Part shown: positions 37,280 through 46,997 of the stretch, in pieces
Numbering within the stretch: the first letter of the stretch is position 1
Layout: each line of letters starts with the position of its first letter
Origin: Pectobacterium carotovorum
GTDB lineage: Bacteria > Pseudomonadota > Gammaproteobacteria > Enterobacterales > Enterobacteriaceae
Length of the DNA: 64,000 nt
Assembly (NCBI RefSeq): GCF_033898505.1
Contig: NZ_JAXAFK010000002.1
Location: forward strand, 496,001-560,000
Direction: 5' to 3'
Notes under the pieces: model-generated
Told to the model about the DNA's origin: nothing
Databases searched by the model: none
What the model saw: only the letters and a program-made list of their open reading frames with translations
Translations under genes and position numbers: made by a program

Positions 37280-38062
37280 TTATTCCTTCACGCTTAAATC
37301 GATATCGCCAAAATAGCGTTTCTGTATTTTTGCATATAGGCCTTTTTGAACAATATCTTTCAGCCCCTGATTAATGAGCTGCTTTGTTTTCGTGTCGTCT
37401 TTGCGTATACCGTATGCGGAACCGAGGCTAAATAAATCCGCATCGGTCACTTCCGGGCCTTTTAGCTCAAAATCTTTACCCTGTGGGGTTTTTAAAAATC
37501 CAAACGCAACGGCAACCGACGGGCACAGCGCGCCTTCAACTCTTCCTGAATATAAATCCTCATAAATGGCTTCCTGATCGGGGTAGCTTTTAACAATCAC
37601 CCCGGCAGGTAGCCAATATTTGTTGGCGTAGGCTTCCTGAATGGTACCTTGCTGTACCGCGATATTTTTCCCACGCAGCAGCTCAGCCTGGGGAAGAAGA
37701 TTAGATGCTTTCCTTGCAACAAGTTTGGTGGGGACGTGGAAAACATAGTCACTGAAACCTATTGATTCTTTTCTCTTATTTGTCACGCCAAGCGGCGCGA
37801 TGACATCTATTTTTTTGGCGAGAAGAGCGGTGATCTGGGAATCAAACGTGTTAACGATATAGTCGCATTTTGCATTTACTGACTTACAGATAGCATCGGT
37901 TACCTCGATTTCAAACCCCGATGGATTACCATTTTTATCCATGCTCTGAAAAGGAGGATACGTTAAATCGACGCCGATACGCAGTATGTCTGATTTGGCA
38001 AATGCAAAGGGTGAAATAGCAAAAATGACAACGATCTTCAGGAGAGATAATTTTCTGAACAT
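37280..38062 (-). CDS. Amino-acid-type ABC transporter periplasmic binding protein
   Basis: 260 residues from the ATG at 38062, chosen because it begins a signal peptide (MFRKLSLLKIVVIFAISPFA, cleavage after AFA) and has GAGGTG upstream. A longer frame adds 35 residues without meaning. Mature domain is SBP_bac_3: RIGVDLTYPPFQSMDKNGN, then GFEIEVTDAICKSVNAKCDY and GYS-like closures. No permease or ATPase gene is nearby, so this is an orphan binding protein that may serve another transporter. Confidence 0.85.
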   Translation of the reverse strand: MFRKLSLLKIVVIFAISPFAFAKSDILRIGVDLTYPPFQSMDKNGNPSGFEIEVTDAICKSVNAKCDYIVNTFDSQITALLAKKIDVIAPLGVTNKRKESIGFSDYVFHVPTKLVARKASNLLPQAELLRGKNIAVQQGTIQEAYANKYWLPAGVIVKSYPDQEAIYEDLYSGRVEGALCPSVAVAFGFLKTPQGKDFELKGPEVTDADLFSLGSAYGIRKDDTKTKQLINQGLKDIVQKGLYAKIQKRYFGDIDLSVKE

Positions 38063-38410
38063 AGCAGTAACACCTCTTTTTAGTCGTATAAAAGTGAATA
38101 TCAACATTCCGGTATTTGTATTATCACCAGTGATAGGATGTAAATTGGATCGCATATCGTCATCCAATCCACATTTGAAAAACTGACATTAATTTACACT
38201 TGAAATTATAACAAATTGTTATTATTTGCTTTCGTGATGTAAAATTGCGCTATCGCTGATGTCCAGACGTGTAAGCAGGAAATACATTCCAATTGATAAT
38301 GTCATTTTGGGCGGGGGACTGATGTCTATTGCATACCGAAAACTGATCTGAGCCGATTTCCGGTATTTTAATTTATTCGCCTTACTTAACGGTTCAGTAG
38401 CGATGCGGAA
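38063..38410. other. AT-rich intergenic region
   Basis: 348 bases. It contains a short palindrome ATAACAAATTGTTAT (38206-38220) which may be an operator. No gene is supported. Confidence 0.35.
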
Positions 38411-38989
38411 TTACTTGTAGGTAAATCGATAATCGACAATATACGTGCCGAGTTCATTGACCCGCGCGGTGATCCATAGCTCATCCATTCCTTGCCGCCT
38501 TTTTTTAAATAATGTCTCTCTGTTGGTACATAGCTGTTTCAACTGACCAGTATGAACATCTCTAATCCATAAACCTGCTTCACAACGACTCGTTTTCCCT
38601 TTTGGTGGCCCAGGAAAAACAATCTTATAGTCGGATGTGTAACTCATCACCTCATCAGGGAACAGATAAACGTACACGTCAAAAATATTCACGATGGAAA
38701 GAAATCCCAGCACGAAGCCCCCAAAAAACATTCCGAGCGTGTGCTTGAGTTTCTTCTTTACCGATCGAGAATGTAGCGCCCGGCCAGCAAAGATAAGCCC
38801 CAGAACGAGCCCAAAGGTAAGGTAGATAGTGAGTTCTGGAAATGTTTCGATCAGTATCGTGCGACGTGACAGCTGCGAAGCCCAAAGCATGTACCAGAAA
38901 ATAGATAGCATGATGGATAAAACGAGGAGAGTAACAAGAAAATCCTTTGATAATAAATAGGTTATCCATTTTTTATAAAAACGGCGCAT
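38411..38989 (-). CDS. Membrane protein with C-terminal soluble domain, unknown
   Basis: 192 residues. Three membrane helices (about 18-38, 50-68 and 83-108), then about 75 residues with strand-like pattern and two cysteines (SRCEAGLWIR, KQLCTN) that may form a disulfide in the periplasm. Codon use is somewhat AT-rich compared with the following cluster. No family is recognised and no partner is seen nearby. Confidence 0.65.
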   Translation of the reverse strand: MRRFYKKWITYLLSKDFLVTLLVLSIMLSIFWYMLWASQLSRRTILIETFPELTIYLTFGLVLGLIFAGRALHSRSVKKKLKHTLGMFFGGFVLGFLSIVNIFDVYVYLFPDEVMSYTSDYKIVFPGPPKGKTSRCEAGLWIRDVHTGQLKQLCTNRETLFKKRRQGMDELWITARVNELGTYIVDYRFTYK

Positions 38990-39140
38990 CTATCCATGAC
39001 CTTGCATTAACAGCTTATTTTGTCGGTATTTTACATGACTTCACGGCGTAAAGAATTAATAAGGTTACGTGTTATGGCTTATTGTCTTTCGATATACCAC
39101 TACCTGGAATATCGGTAGCGGTAAACCGGAAAGGAAAGAC

Positions 39141-40148
39141 TCATGATTCCCGTGGAAACGCCACGACAACTTTACCTTTGGCATGACCAGCCTTGAGATA
39201 AGAAAGCGCATTGAGCGTTTCGTCAAAGGTGAACACCCGGTCAATGACGGGTATCAGCTTTCCAGCATCAACCAGCGCGGCAATCTCTGCCAGTCGGGCT
39301 CCGTCCGGATGCATAAAGTGGAACGCATATCTGACCTGATGATGCATAGCCAGCACGTTGATTTTACAGCTCATTAACCAGAATAGGGCCTTCATGACCG
39401 GATTCATCTTTCTCTGACGCGCGAAAGGTAGGTCTACAGGGCCGACAAGGGAGACAAGCTGCCCACCGGGTCTGATAATCCTCATTGCCTTCTCAAGACT
39501 ATTGCCCCGCACGGTACCGATCACCATGTCGTAACCGGAAAGCTCTTTTTCAAAATCCTGATATGTATAGTCGATGACGTGCTGTGCACCGAGAGATTTA
39601 ACCAGTCCGGTGTTCCTCGTGCTTGTGGTGGTGGCGACGCTGGCACCCAGATGTCGCGCAAGCTGGATGGCAAAGGTGCCGATGCCGCCCGACCCCGCTG
39701 GGATAAACACCTTCTGTCCGGCGCACACGCCCACACGCTCAAAGGCTTGCCAGACGGTCAAGGCCACCATCGGCAGTGAGGCGGCCTCGGTGAAACTCAG
39801 GATCTCTGGCTTTAGCGCTGCTGCGTTTTCTGGTACGGCCACGTATTCCGACAGTGAGCCGTTGTCCATGTCAAAGATACTGGCATAAACCGCATCACCG
39901 GCACGAAATCGCGTTACCTTACTGCCCGTTTCCACCACCGTGCCCGCAAGATCGCTGCCGATAACTGCGGGAAGCGTAAAGCGAAGGATGGGCTTGAACG
40001 TCCCTTCAGGGATCATATAGTCAATCGGATTCAGACCGACTGCGTGGATCTTCACCAGAATTTCGTGATCTTTAATCTCCGGGCGTGGGATTGTTGCAAA
40101 ATCCACGTGGGCGTCTTTGCCGTAACTTTTCAGTACCAGTGCTTTCAT
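39141..40148 (-). CDS. NADP-dependent MDR-family oxidoreductase (quinone reductase-like)
   Basis: 335 residues without the catalytic or structural zinc ligands of alcohol dehydrogenases. The GroES-like domain (about 1-120; HAVGLNPIDYMIPEG) and the Rossmann motif (FIPAGSGGIGTFAIQLARHL) are clear. Such enzymes reduce quinones, enones or aldehydes with NADPH. AGGA precedes the ATG. It is the outer gene of a group of four reductases and a TetR regulator (39141-44112). Confidence 0.88.
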   Translation of the reverse strand: MKALVLKSYGKDAHVDFATIPRPEIKDHEILVKIHAVGLNPIDYMIPEGTFKPILRFTLPAVIGSDLAGTVVETGSKVTRFRAGDAVYASIFDMDNGSLSEYVAVPENAAALKPEILSFTEAASLPMVALTVWQAFERVGVCAGQKVFIPAGSGGIGTFAIQLARHLGASVATTTSTRNTGLVKSLGAQHVIDYTYQDFEKELSGYDMVIGTVRGNSLEKAMRIIRPGGQLVSLVGPVDLPFARQRKMNPVMKALFWLMSCKINVLAMHHQVRYAFHFMHPDGARLAEIAALVDAGKLIPVIDRVFTFDETLNALSYLKAGHAKGKVVVAFPRES

Positions 40149-40343
40149 CTTTTATCCTGAGGTTTCAGCAAGTAAATTTCATTGGCGATTCGAAGGCGCT
40201 GAATACGACCTCTTGTGTGGTAATTCGCTGACCTGTTATTTGTCAGACAAAGTCAGAGTCCGAGGTTTTTACGGATCCCCGACTCCAGCAGCGAAGACGG
40301 CATAAAGCCGGCCTGCGCCGGCGTGTCTTAAAGATGCAGTCGC

Positions 40344-41450
40344 TTACTTCAGCGCCGCTAGATCTTCTGCCAGAAAACCGTGGAGCTCGTCTGTACGGCC
40401 TGAGCGAACTTTCTGCACCCACTGCGGGTCGGAGAGCAGTACGCGACCGACCGCTATCAGATCAAATTCTCCACGCTCCATTCGTGCGTGAAGGTTATCC
40501 AGCTCGGCCGTTCCAGAGCCTTGGCCGCCAAAGGCACCGAAGAAATCACCGGACAGTCCCACCGATCCTACGCTGATGGTCGCCGCGCCCGTGAGTTTTT
40601 TTGCCCAGCCAGCAAAGTTAAGTCCTTCACTGCCATCAATGTCTGGAAACTCCGGCTCCCAGAACCGGCGCTGTGAACAGTGCAGAATGTCTACGCCTGC
40701 CTCAACCAGCGGCGCAAGCCACTCCGTCATCTCCTGCGGGGTCTCCGCCAGACGCGCCGTGTAATCCTGCTGCTTCCACTGGCTGACGCGCAGAATAAGT
40801 GGGAAGTCTGGTCCCACTGATGCACGCACCGCACGCACGATCTCAGCGGCAAAGCGGGAGCGTTCGGCAATAGTTTTTCCGCCCCAGCCATCAGTACGCA
40901 GGTTGGTTCCCTGCCAGAAGAACTGGTCAATGAGATAACCGTGCGCGCCGTGCAGCTCAACGACATCAAAGCCCAGGCGTTTTGCATCCGCGGCAGCGCG
41001 GGCAAAGGCGGCAACCGTATCGGCAATATCTTCTTCTGTCATGGCCACGCCGCGTGCATCACCTGGACCGACAAGACCTGAAGGGCTTTCAACCGGCGCA
41101 TCTGGTTCCCATTCCCCGCTGCGCGTCGAACCGGTGTGCCAGATTTGCGGGCCGATACGTCCGCCGGCCGCGTGCACGGCTTCTGCCACCTGTTTCCAAC
41201 CCGCGAGCGCCTGCTCACCATAGAAGAAGGGAATGCCCGGCATATTGCGTGATGCAGGGCGGTTGATCACAGTTCCTTCGGTCAGAATAAGACCTGCTTC
41301 ACCTTCCGCGCGGCGGCGGTAATAATCGGCGTTAGGCTGACCTGGAATACCTTCCGGTGCCATACCTCGGGTCATGGGGGCCATCACGATACGGTTCGGC
41401 AGCGTTAGGCCCTTGAAGGTGAAGGGGGAAAACAATACGTTATCGGACAT
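40344..41450 (-). CDS. Old yellow enzyme family NADH:flavin oxidoreductase
   Basis: 368 residues from the ATG at 41450 (AAGGA upstream). FMN-binding TIM barrel with NRIVMAPMTRGM, the active-site segment VELHGAHGYLIDQFFWQGTN and RFAAEIVRAVRASVG. Family members reduce activated alkenes, nitroesters and oxo-phytodienoates. The build is closer to the fungal/plant-like OYE group than to E. coli NemA because of PQIWHTGS in the substrate loop. It is co-directional with the SDR gene at 41522 (71 bases apart). Confidence 0.9.
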   Translation of the reverse strand: MSDNVLFSPFTFKGLTLPNRIVMAPMTRGMAPEGIPGQPNADYYRRRAEGEAGLILTEGTVINRPASRNMPGIPFFYGEQALAGWKQVAEAVHAAGGRIGPQIWHTGSTRSGEWEPDAPVESPSGLVGPGDARGVAMTEEDIADTVAAFARAAADAKRLGFDVVELHGAHGYLIDQFFWQGTNLRTDGWGGKTIAERSRFAAEIVRAVRASVGPDFPLILRVSQWKQQDYTARLAETPQEMTEWLAPLVEAGVDILHCSQRRFWEPEFPDIDGSEGLNFAGWAKKLTGAATISVGSVGLSGDFFGAFGGQGSGTAELDNLHARMERGEFDLIAVGRVLLSDPQWVQKVRSGRTDELHGFLAEDLAALK

Positions 41451-41521
41451 CGTTACATTCCTTTTCAAATGGTTTAGGAGAAAGACGTGGCTGCTATGGC
41501 GCGACCTGCCACAGCCAGCGT

Positions 41522-42313
41522 TTATTTATCACTTTTCTGGTAGCGCGGGGCAGGGTGTTCCTGACTGAACTCAGGAAGCATTGCCTGGCGGGTCTTCTCG
41601 TGCAGGCTCCACAGTTCTTCACTGTGCAGAGGGGGAATAGTGACGGGTTCGCGGCGATCATATCCTGCCAGAGCCGCGTCCACCATTTCACCAGCATCCA
41701 TCACGCCAGTGAGCGTATTCACATCAACGCCTGAGCGCTCCCAGATTTCAGTGCGTGTGGCAGCCGGAAGTACGGCCTGCACGTACACGCCCTGTGAGCT
41801 GAGCTCCAGGTTCAGCCCCTGCGACAGGTAAAGTACGAAGGATTTGGTGGCACCGTATACTGACATACCGAATTCTGGGGCCAGTCCGACGACGGAGCTC
41901 AGGTTGATGATATTTCCCCGGCCTTCGGCTGCAAATCCTATTGCTGCCGCATGCGCCAGTGTCAGCATCGCATTGAGATTAACGGCAGTCATGCGGCTGA
42001 TGTCAGATGCGCTCTGAGTTATGAAGGTACCGGAAAGACTCATACCTGCATTGTTGACCAGCACGCTGATATTTGTATCTTCCCGCAATCGCCGGGCTAC
42101 GGTTTCCACCGCCTCAGGAGCTGTCAGGTCTGCTGGCAGTACTTCAGCCTGAATGCCGTACTGCGCTCGCAGCTTTTCAGCCAACGTATGCAGTCGTGCG
42201 GCATCGCGGGCGACTAGCACCAAATTGTGCCCCCGGCGGGCAAAGCGGTCTGCGTAGACTGCGCCAATGCCCGTTGATGCTCCGGTTATCAGTACCGACG
42301 TGTTCTCAGCCAT
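41522..42313 (-). CDS. Short-chain dehydrogenase/reductase
   Basis: 263 residues. Classical SDR with TGASTGIG for the cofactor, NNAG after strand 4 and the catalytic Ser/Tyr/Lys (INLSSVVGLA; YGATKSFV). Reduces carbonyls with NAD(P)H; substrate unknown. First gene leftwards from the divergent promoter, opposite the aldo/keto reductase, with the palindrome at 42373-42393 between them. Confidence 0.9.
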   Translation of the reverse strand: MAENTSVLITGASTGIGAVYADRFARRGHNLVLVARDAARLHTLAEKLRAQYGIQAEVLPADLTAPEAVETVARRLREDTNISVLVNNAGMSLSGTFITQSASDISRMTAVNLNAMLTLAHAAAIGFAAEGRGNIINLSSVVGLAPEFGMSVYGATKSFVLYLSQGLNLELSSQGVYVQAVLPAATRTEIWERSGVDVNTLTGVMDAGEMVDAALAGYDRREPVTIPPLHSEELWSLHEKTRQAMLPEFSQEHPAPRYQKSDK

Positions 42314-42372
42314 CTCGTTTTTTCCTCAGTTGCAGAATGGAATTTACATTCAGGGTCTTTTTAAATGATGTG

Positions 42373-42393
42373 TGACATGTATAATAAATGTCA
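42373..42393. promoter_or_regulatory. Inverted repeat in the divergent SDR/AKR promoter, candidate TetR operator
   Basis: TGACAT and ATGTCA flank a 9-base AT-rich spacer. It is the only clear palindrome in the 113-base divergent region and lies in the right place to block both promoters. Confidence 0.55.
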
Positions 42394-42426
42394 ATCATAA
42401 TTTAATTGTGTACAAGGGGATGATTC

Positions 42427-43473
42427 ATGCGTTATACCACTTTCGGCAGAAACACCGGGCTTCGTGTCTCAGAACTGGCGCTTGGAACGGGGAACTTTGG
42501 TACCGGCTGGGGCTACGGGGCGGAAAAAACGGAGGCACGAGCGGTATTCGATGTCTACGCTAATGCGGGCGGCAACTTTATTGATACGGCAGATACCTAC
42601 CAGGCGGGGCAGTCCGAAGAACTGGTCGGGGAGTTCATTGCCGCAGAGCGTGATCATTTTGTGGTTGCCACCAAGTATACCCTGAGTGCGCATCCGGGGG
42701 CGGGCGCGGCGCTGACCGGTAATAGCCGACGTAACATGATACTGTCGGTCGAAAACAGTTTGAGAAGGTTAAAGACGGATCGTATAGACCTGCTCTGGAC
42801 GCACTTTGATGACCAACTGACACCGTTGGAAGAAGTGGTACGCGCTTTTGACGACCTTATTTGTTCCGGCAAAGTACTGTATGGCGGCCTGTCTAATTTT
42901 CCTGCCTGGAAAGTTTCTCGTGCGGATACTCTGGCGGAACTGAGGGGTTGGTCCCGTATTGCAGGCATTCAGGTAGAGTACAGTCTTGTGGAACGCAGCG
43001 CGGAGCGCGAGCTGCTGCCGATGGCGGAGGCGCTGGGCATGGCGGCCACGATATGGTCGCCGCTTGGTGGTGGCCTGCTTACCGGCAAATATCGCAACAG
43101 TCAGGAAGGACGGCTACAGGGGTTCGGCGGCAGACTGGTACACATCGAGAAAGACCCGGCGCTGCTTGATGAAGTTCTGAACATTGCCCGCGAGCTGAAC
43201 GCGCTGCCGCTTCAGGTGGCAATTGCGTGGCTGCGCCACCGCGCAGAGCGCACCTCTACCGCTCTGATACCGATTCTTGGTTCGCGTACACCGGAGCAAC
43301 TGACTGACACGCTCGCGGCGCTGAATGTCAGCCTGACTGATGAGCAGGTTCAGCGGCTTGAGAATGTCAGCGCTATTGATTATGGTACGCCGCACAACCA
43401 GATCGCGGGAACCCTTTCCAGAGCGCAGGGAACTGGCGCAGAATATATCAGCATCCTGCCACCGCGGGCGTAA
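42427..43473 (+). CDS. Aldo/keto reductase
   Basis: 348 residues. TIM-barrel oxidoreductase with the tetrad Asp/Tyr (NFIDTADTYQAGQSEE), Lys (VATKYTL) and His (LWTHFDDQ), plus the C-terminal NADPH-binding part (IPILGSRTPEQLTD). Reduces aldehydes and ketones. ATG with AAGGGGATG upstream. The TetR gene follows 66 bases later on the same strand. Confidence 0.92.
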   Translation: MRYTTFGRNTGLRVSELALGTGNFGTGWGYGAEKTEARAVFDVYANAGGNFIDTADTYQAGQSEELVGEFIAAERDHFVVATKYTLSAHPGAGAALTGNSRRNMILSVENSLRRLKTDRIDLLWTHFDDQLTPLEEVVRAFDDLICSGKVLYGGLSNFPAWKVSRADTLAELRGWSRIAGIQVEYSLVERSAERELLPMAEALGMAATIWSPLGGGLLTGKYRNSQEGRLQGFGGRLVHIEKDPALLDEVLNIARELNALPLQVAIAWLRHRAERTSTALIPILGSRTPEQLTDTLAALNVSLTDEQVQRLENVSAIDYGTPHNQIAGTLSRAQGTGAEYISILPPRA

Positions 43474-43539
43474 GAATAAGTAAATCAGTATTCACGGGCA
43501 CTGAGGTGCCTGGATTGTTTCATTCAGAATGGGGGATCA

Positions 43540-44112
43540 ATGGGGCGGGTATCTAAAGAGCAGATGGAACGCAATCGTGACAGCATTATTAAAACGTCGG
43601 CAGAGCTGTTTCGGGAACGCGGGCTGGACGGTGTCAGTGTCAATGACATCATGGCGGCCGTTGGCCTGACGCACGGCGGATTTTACGGCCATTTCAACTC
43701 CAAAGATGAGCTTGAGGCTCTGGCCTGCCAGCGGGCGTTTGACGATGTGAGCACCTCATTCTCAGCAAGCGGTATAGCGACGTTTCATGAGCTCGTGGAT
43801 TACTACCTCTCATCCAGCCACAGGGACAGTGCGGGCAATGGATGTGCAGTCACCGCCCTGGCGTCAGATGTGCTGCGTAAGCCGCCGGAAAAGCCGGTAC
43901 GCGAAACTTACAAAATGGGCGTCAGAAATATGGCGTCACGACTTGCCGCTATTCAGGGGGCAGAACCTGATGATGCGCCTTCAGACCAACAGTTGGCGCA
44001 GTTGGCTATGCTGACCGGTGCACTGATACTGGCCCGAGCAACTGAAGGCGATGAACTCTCTGAACGGTTCCTCAGCGCGGCAAGACGCTATCTGCACGAA
44101 ACGGCGCTGTAA
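43540..44112 (+). CDS. TetR-family repressor
   Basis: 190 residues. N-terminal helix-turn-helix (about 12-58; LFRERGLDGVSVNDIMAAVG, then THGGFYGHFNSKDELE) and a ligand domain with one Cys (NGCAVTAL) that resembles electrophile-sensing repressors such as NemR-like proteins in position. Likely controls the reductases on both sides of the divergent promoter. Effector unknown; redox or electrophile sensing is an inference from the context and one cysteine. Confidence 0.88.
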   Translation: MGRVSKEQMERNRDSIIKTSAELFRERGLDGVSVNDIMAAVGLTHGGFYGHFNSKDELEALACQRAFDDVSTSFSASGIATFHELVDYYLSSSHRDSAGNGCAVTALASDVLRKPPEKPVRETYKMGVRNMASRLAAIQGAEPDDAPSDQQLAQLAMLTGALILARATEGDELSERFLSAARRYLHETAL

Positions 44113-44425
44113 TCTGAAAGGCGTGCGTGATGACAGTAAGATCATTCATTCATCGCTCCGCAGATAACGCCGGCTGTTGTGAATATTCTATTGCTGAATT
44201 TGATGAACAGCTAAGGCGGTCACCATCATAAAGAGCGTAGTCCGCTGCCTTTGGATGGATTCGATTTCCTTAACGGATGAGGTTTGTTTGTCTTGCCAAT
44301 GCTGTATTTCCATCGTTTTAGGCACCTAAAAACAATAACGCTTTATGAAGTACCTAACAAAGTGCCTGAATGGTTTGGACTTAAGTCATTAGCTTCAGAT
44401 TTCGCAGGACAAATTGAGGACACAA
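44113..44425. other. Intergenic region
   Basis: About 310 bases between the TetR gene and the ssrA terminator. A frame at 44284-44499 runs through the terminator and has no ribosome site. I see nothing else. Confidence 0.4.
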
Positions 44426-44459
44426 AAAAGCCCGCAGGGCTTGCGCCGTGCGGGCTTTT
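44426..44459 (-). terminator. Terminator of ssrA
   Basis: AAAAGCCCGCA and TGCGGGCTTTT form an 11-base-pair stem; on the minus strand T residues follow. It lies about 40 bases after the tmRNA end. Confidence 0.8.
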
Positions 44460-44501
44460 CGTACTTCATCGGACTTATCTGGTAATACCCGATGTCTAAA
44501 T

Positions 44502-44864
44502 TGGTGGAGCTGGGGGGATTTGAACCCCCGTCCGGAACCACTCTACCGTCGGTACTACATGCTTAGTCTATCTTTACATTCGCTTGCCAGCTGCGAATAG
44601 ACACGCCACTAACAAACTAGCCTGATTAGATTTAGTGCTTCAACCCCAGGCAAGGCATCCACACGATCTCTTTTGGGTTTGACCTCTCTTGATCCCCGTC
44701 CTAAGAGCGGAGGCTAGGGAGAGAGGGCTCAGAGCAGGTTATTAAGCTGCTAAAGCGTAGTTTTCGTCGTTTGCGACTATTTTTTTGCGGCTTTTTACGA
44801 GGCCAACCGCCCCTCGGCATGCACCTTGGGCTTTGCAAATCCCGTCGAATCCAGAATCAGCCCC
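44502..44864 (-). ncRNA. ssrA: Transfer-messenger RNA
   Basis: Reading the minus strand, the 5' end GGGGCTGATTCTGGATTCGA and the 3' end AGCTCCACCA form the tRNA-like acceptor, with the T-arm GGGTTCAAATCCCCC just before the end. The tag-coding part GCAAACGACGAAAACTACGC (then CTTTAGCAGCTTAA) gives ANDENYALAA and a stop. Length 363. It rescues stalled ribosomes with SmpB, encoded upstream on the same strand. Confidence 0.97.
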
Positions 44865-44914
44865 CAAGAAACTGTCGCCAGTATACCAGAACTTACCGTT
44901 GTTAAGCCAGTGGC

Positions 44915-45397
44915 TTAGCGATTGGCGTTCTTCATGATACGGGCTTTGTCTAACTTCCATTCACGTTCTTTGATGTCATCACGCTTGTCGTGATCTTTTT
45001 TACCTTTCGCCACGCCGATTTTGACTTTGCTCCAGGCATTTTTCCAATACATGGACAGCGCGACGACCGTGTAGCCATCGCGACTGACGCGGCCAAATAG
45101 CGACTCCAGCTCACGTTTGTTGAGTAGGAGTTTGCGTGTGCGTATGGGATCGCACACCACGTGTGATGAAGCCACATTCAGCGGTGTGATGGTGGCGCCA
45201 AACAGGTAAGCTTCACCGTTCATGAAGGTGACATAGCTGTCGCTGAGGTTTGCTTTGCCTGCGCGCAGTGATTTGACTTCCCATCCTTGCAGCGCAAGAC
45301 CAGCCTCAAATTCTTCCTCAATGAAGTATTCGTGACGGGCGCGCTTGTTCTGCGCAATGGTGGCGGAACCGGGTTTGTATGCTTTTTTCTTTGTCAT
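44915..45397 (-). CDS. smpB: SsrA-binding protein SmpB
   Basis: 160 residues, the same size as in E. coli. OB-fold with [20 protein letters not shown] and [19 protein letters not shown], and the basic C-terminal tail ([20 protein letters not shown]) that enters the ribosome's mRNA channel. It delivers tmRNA to stalled ribosomes. The order smpB-ssrA, 50 bases apart, is as in enterobacteria. Confidence 0.97.
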   Translation of the reverse strand: MTKKKAYKPGSATIAQNKRARHEYFIEEEFEAGLALQGWEVKSLRAGKANLSDSYVTFMNGEAYLFGATITPLNVASSHVVCDPIRTRKLLLNKRELESLFGRVSRDGYTVVALSMYWKNAWSKVKIGVAKGKKDHDKRDDIKEREWKLDKARIMKNANR

Positions 45398-45552
45398 AGT
45401 GCCGTCATTATACTGGATGTCATTGGGAATGAAATCCCCGCAGTGCGTCCGTGTCGTGGTTAATGATATCGTGCGATAAGCTTCGCAGAATTTTTGTCTG
45501 TCGGGCTATCAGTGCTATTATTTTGCGCGTTTTATGAATCACGGAAAATAGT

Positions 45553-45999
45553 ATGCCAAAGATAAGTCGTTCCGCACTGGTGCCGTTCAGTGCTGAACAG
45601 ATGTACAAGCTGGTGAATGATGTCGCTTCCTACCCCGCGTTTTTACCGGGCTGCACGGGGAGCCGCGTGCTCTCCTCCTCAGAAGGGGAGATGACCGCCG
45701 CAGTAGACGTTTCCAAAGCTGGTATCAGCAAGACATTTACCACACGTAATACGCTGACACACAACCAGAACATCAATATGCAGCTGGTCGATGGTCCATT
45801 CCGTCAGCTGGGTGGTGACTGGCATTTTACGCCGCTGAGCGCCGATGCCTGTAAAGTCGAGCTGCATCTGGAATTTGAATTCACCAATGCGTTGATTGAA
45901 CTCGCTTTTGGCAAAGTATTCAAGGAGCTGGCGGGAAATATGGTGCAGGCTTTCACGCAGCGAGCCAAAGAGGTCTACAGTGTCCGCAATGCAGGTTGA
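45553..45999 (+). CDS. ratA: RatA-family START-like protein
   Basis: 148 residues. Coenzyme Q-binding/START-like fold ([37 protein letters not shown]). In E. coli RatA was described as a ribosome-association toxin and is a COQ10 homolog. The stop lies inside ratB by 20 bases. Divergent from smpB. Confidence 0.9.
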   Translation: MPKISRSALVPFSAEQMYKLVNDVASYPAFLPGCTGSRVLSSSEGEMTAAVDVSKAGISKTFTTRNTLTHNQNINMQLVDGPFRQLGGDWHFTPLSADACKVELHLEFEFTNALIELAFGKVFKELAGNMVQAFTQRAKEVYSVRNAG

Positions 46000-46270
46000 T
46001 GTGGTCTATGCGTTGCCGGAACGCCAGTATCTACGCACGGTGAAGCTGGAAGAGGGCAGTACGGTTGAGCAGGCGATTGTGGCATCGGGCCTGCTGGAAC
46101 TGCGCCATGACATCGATTTACAGGTGAATAAAGTCGGTATCTACAGCCGTGCGGCGAAGCTGGCCGATGTGGTACAGGAGGGTGACCGCGTGGAAATTTA
46201 TCGTCCGCTGATTGCCGATCCTAAAGAGCTGCGTCGCCAGCGTGCAGAGCGTGCTAAGAGCAAATCCTGA
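45980..46270 (+). CDS. ratB: RnfH/RatB-family ubiquitin-like protein
   Basis: 96 residues from the GTG at 45980 (AGAGG 6 bases upstream), exactly the length of E. coli RatB. An ATG three codons later is the alternative. The beta-grasp part ([20 protein letters not shown]) and the end [18 protein letters not shown] are conserved. Overlaps ratA by 20 bases. Function unsettled. Confidence 0.88.
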   Translation: MSAMQVDVVYALPERQYLRTVKLEEGSTVEQAIVASGLLELRHDIDLQVNKVGIYSRAAKLADVVQEGDRVEIYRPLIADPKELRRQRAERAKSKS

Positions 46271-46327
46271 TCGGTAACGCTAAACGAAAAACGGCGTTTT
46301 CCTGAGCATCCTTATCGAAATGCCCAT

Positions 46328-46369
46328 ATAAAAAAACACAGGCAAACCTGACGTGTTCAGATTTGCCTG
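46328..46369 (-). terminator. Terminator of bamE
   Basis: On the minus strand a stem CAGGCAAA-(t)-CTGA / TCAG-(g)-TTTGCCTG with a short loop is followed by GTGTTTTTTT. It lies about 140 bases after the bamE stop, leaving an unusually long 3' untranslated part. Confidence 0.75.
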
Positions 46370-46508
46370 CTGTTGTACCTACCATACGTCAAACCGCGTG
46401 CGTGACTGTTTCCCTTAAGTACTCTGCCCATTGTGGGCCTCGTCTTAAAGCACCGCCTCTGGCTGCGAGGATCACCTATCCTGATTCAGCCGAACGGCAT
46501 TGAAAGCA

Positions 46509-46844
46509 TTAATCCAGCGCAGGTTTGTTGTTGATGTTGGTTAACACGCCACTGCCGCTGAAGGTCAGCGTCAGCGTCTGTTGTTTTACCGATTCATGAC
46601 CAGGCTGCTGGCGGAAGATATAAAACCAGGTATCGCTGCCAAACGGATCCTGCATCATAGGAGTACCCAGCGTATAAGCGACCTGTTGTTTGGTCATGCC
46701 GGTGTGAATTTTTGCAACGTCAGCCGGTGCCAGATAGTTTCCCTGATTGATGTCCGGCCGATAGACCACCTTTTCCAGTGTGGAACAACCGGCAGTCAGC
46801 ATAACAACCACCGCGGCGACGACAGTCAGCGTTTTACAGCGCAT
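46509..46844 (-). CDS. bamE: Outer-membrane assembly lipoprotein BamE (SmpA)
   Basis: 111 residues from the ATG at 46844; a longer frame adds 23 residues before the signal peptide. Lipobox LTAGC with the acylated Cys at about residue 20, then the BamE fold ([30 protein letters not shown]). Part of the BAM complex that inserts beta-barrel proteins. Position between ratAB and recN as in E. coli. Confidence 0.95.
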   Translation of the reverse strand: MRCKTLTVVAAVVVMLTAGCSTLEKVVYRPDINQGNYLAPADVAKIHTGMTKQQVAYTLGTPMMQDPFGSDTWFYIFRQQPGHESVKQQTLTLTFSGSGVLTNINNKPALD

Positions 46845-46997
46845 AGTGATTACATTCCTTAAGGGCATAGGTTGCCGATGATAATAGACCTTGCAGGACT
46901 TGGAAACCTGCAAGGCGATTGTATGACCTCAGGAAGGTAAAAAAGTTGAGCTTTTTTACCGGTGATGCACCTTTCTCGCCTTTGTCGGTAGCAGATT

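Noticed and set aside
44284..44499. 71-codon frame before ssrA
   Set aside because: Runs through the ssrA terminator and has no ribosome site.
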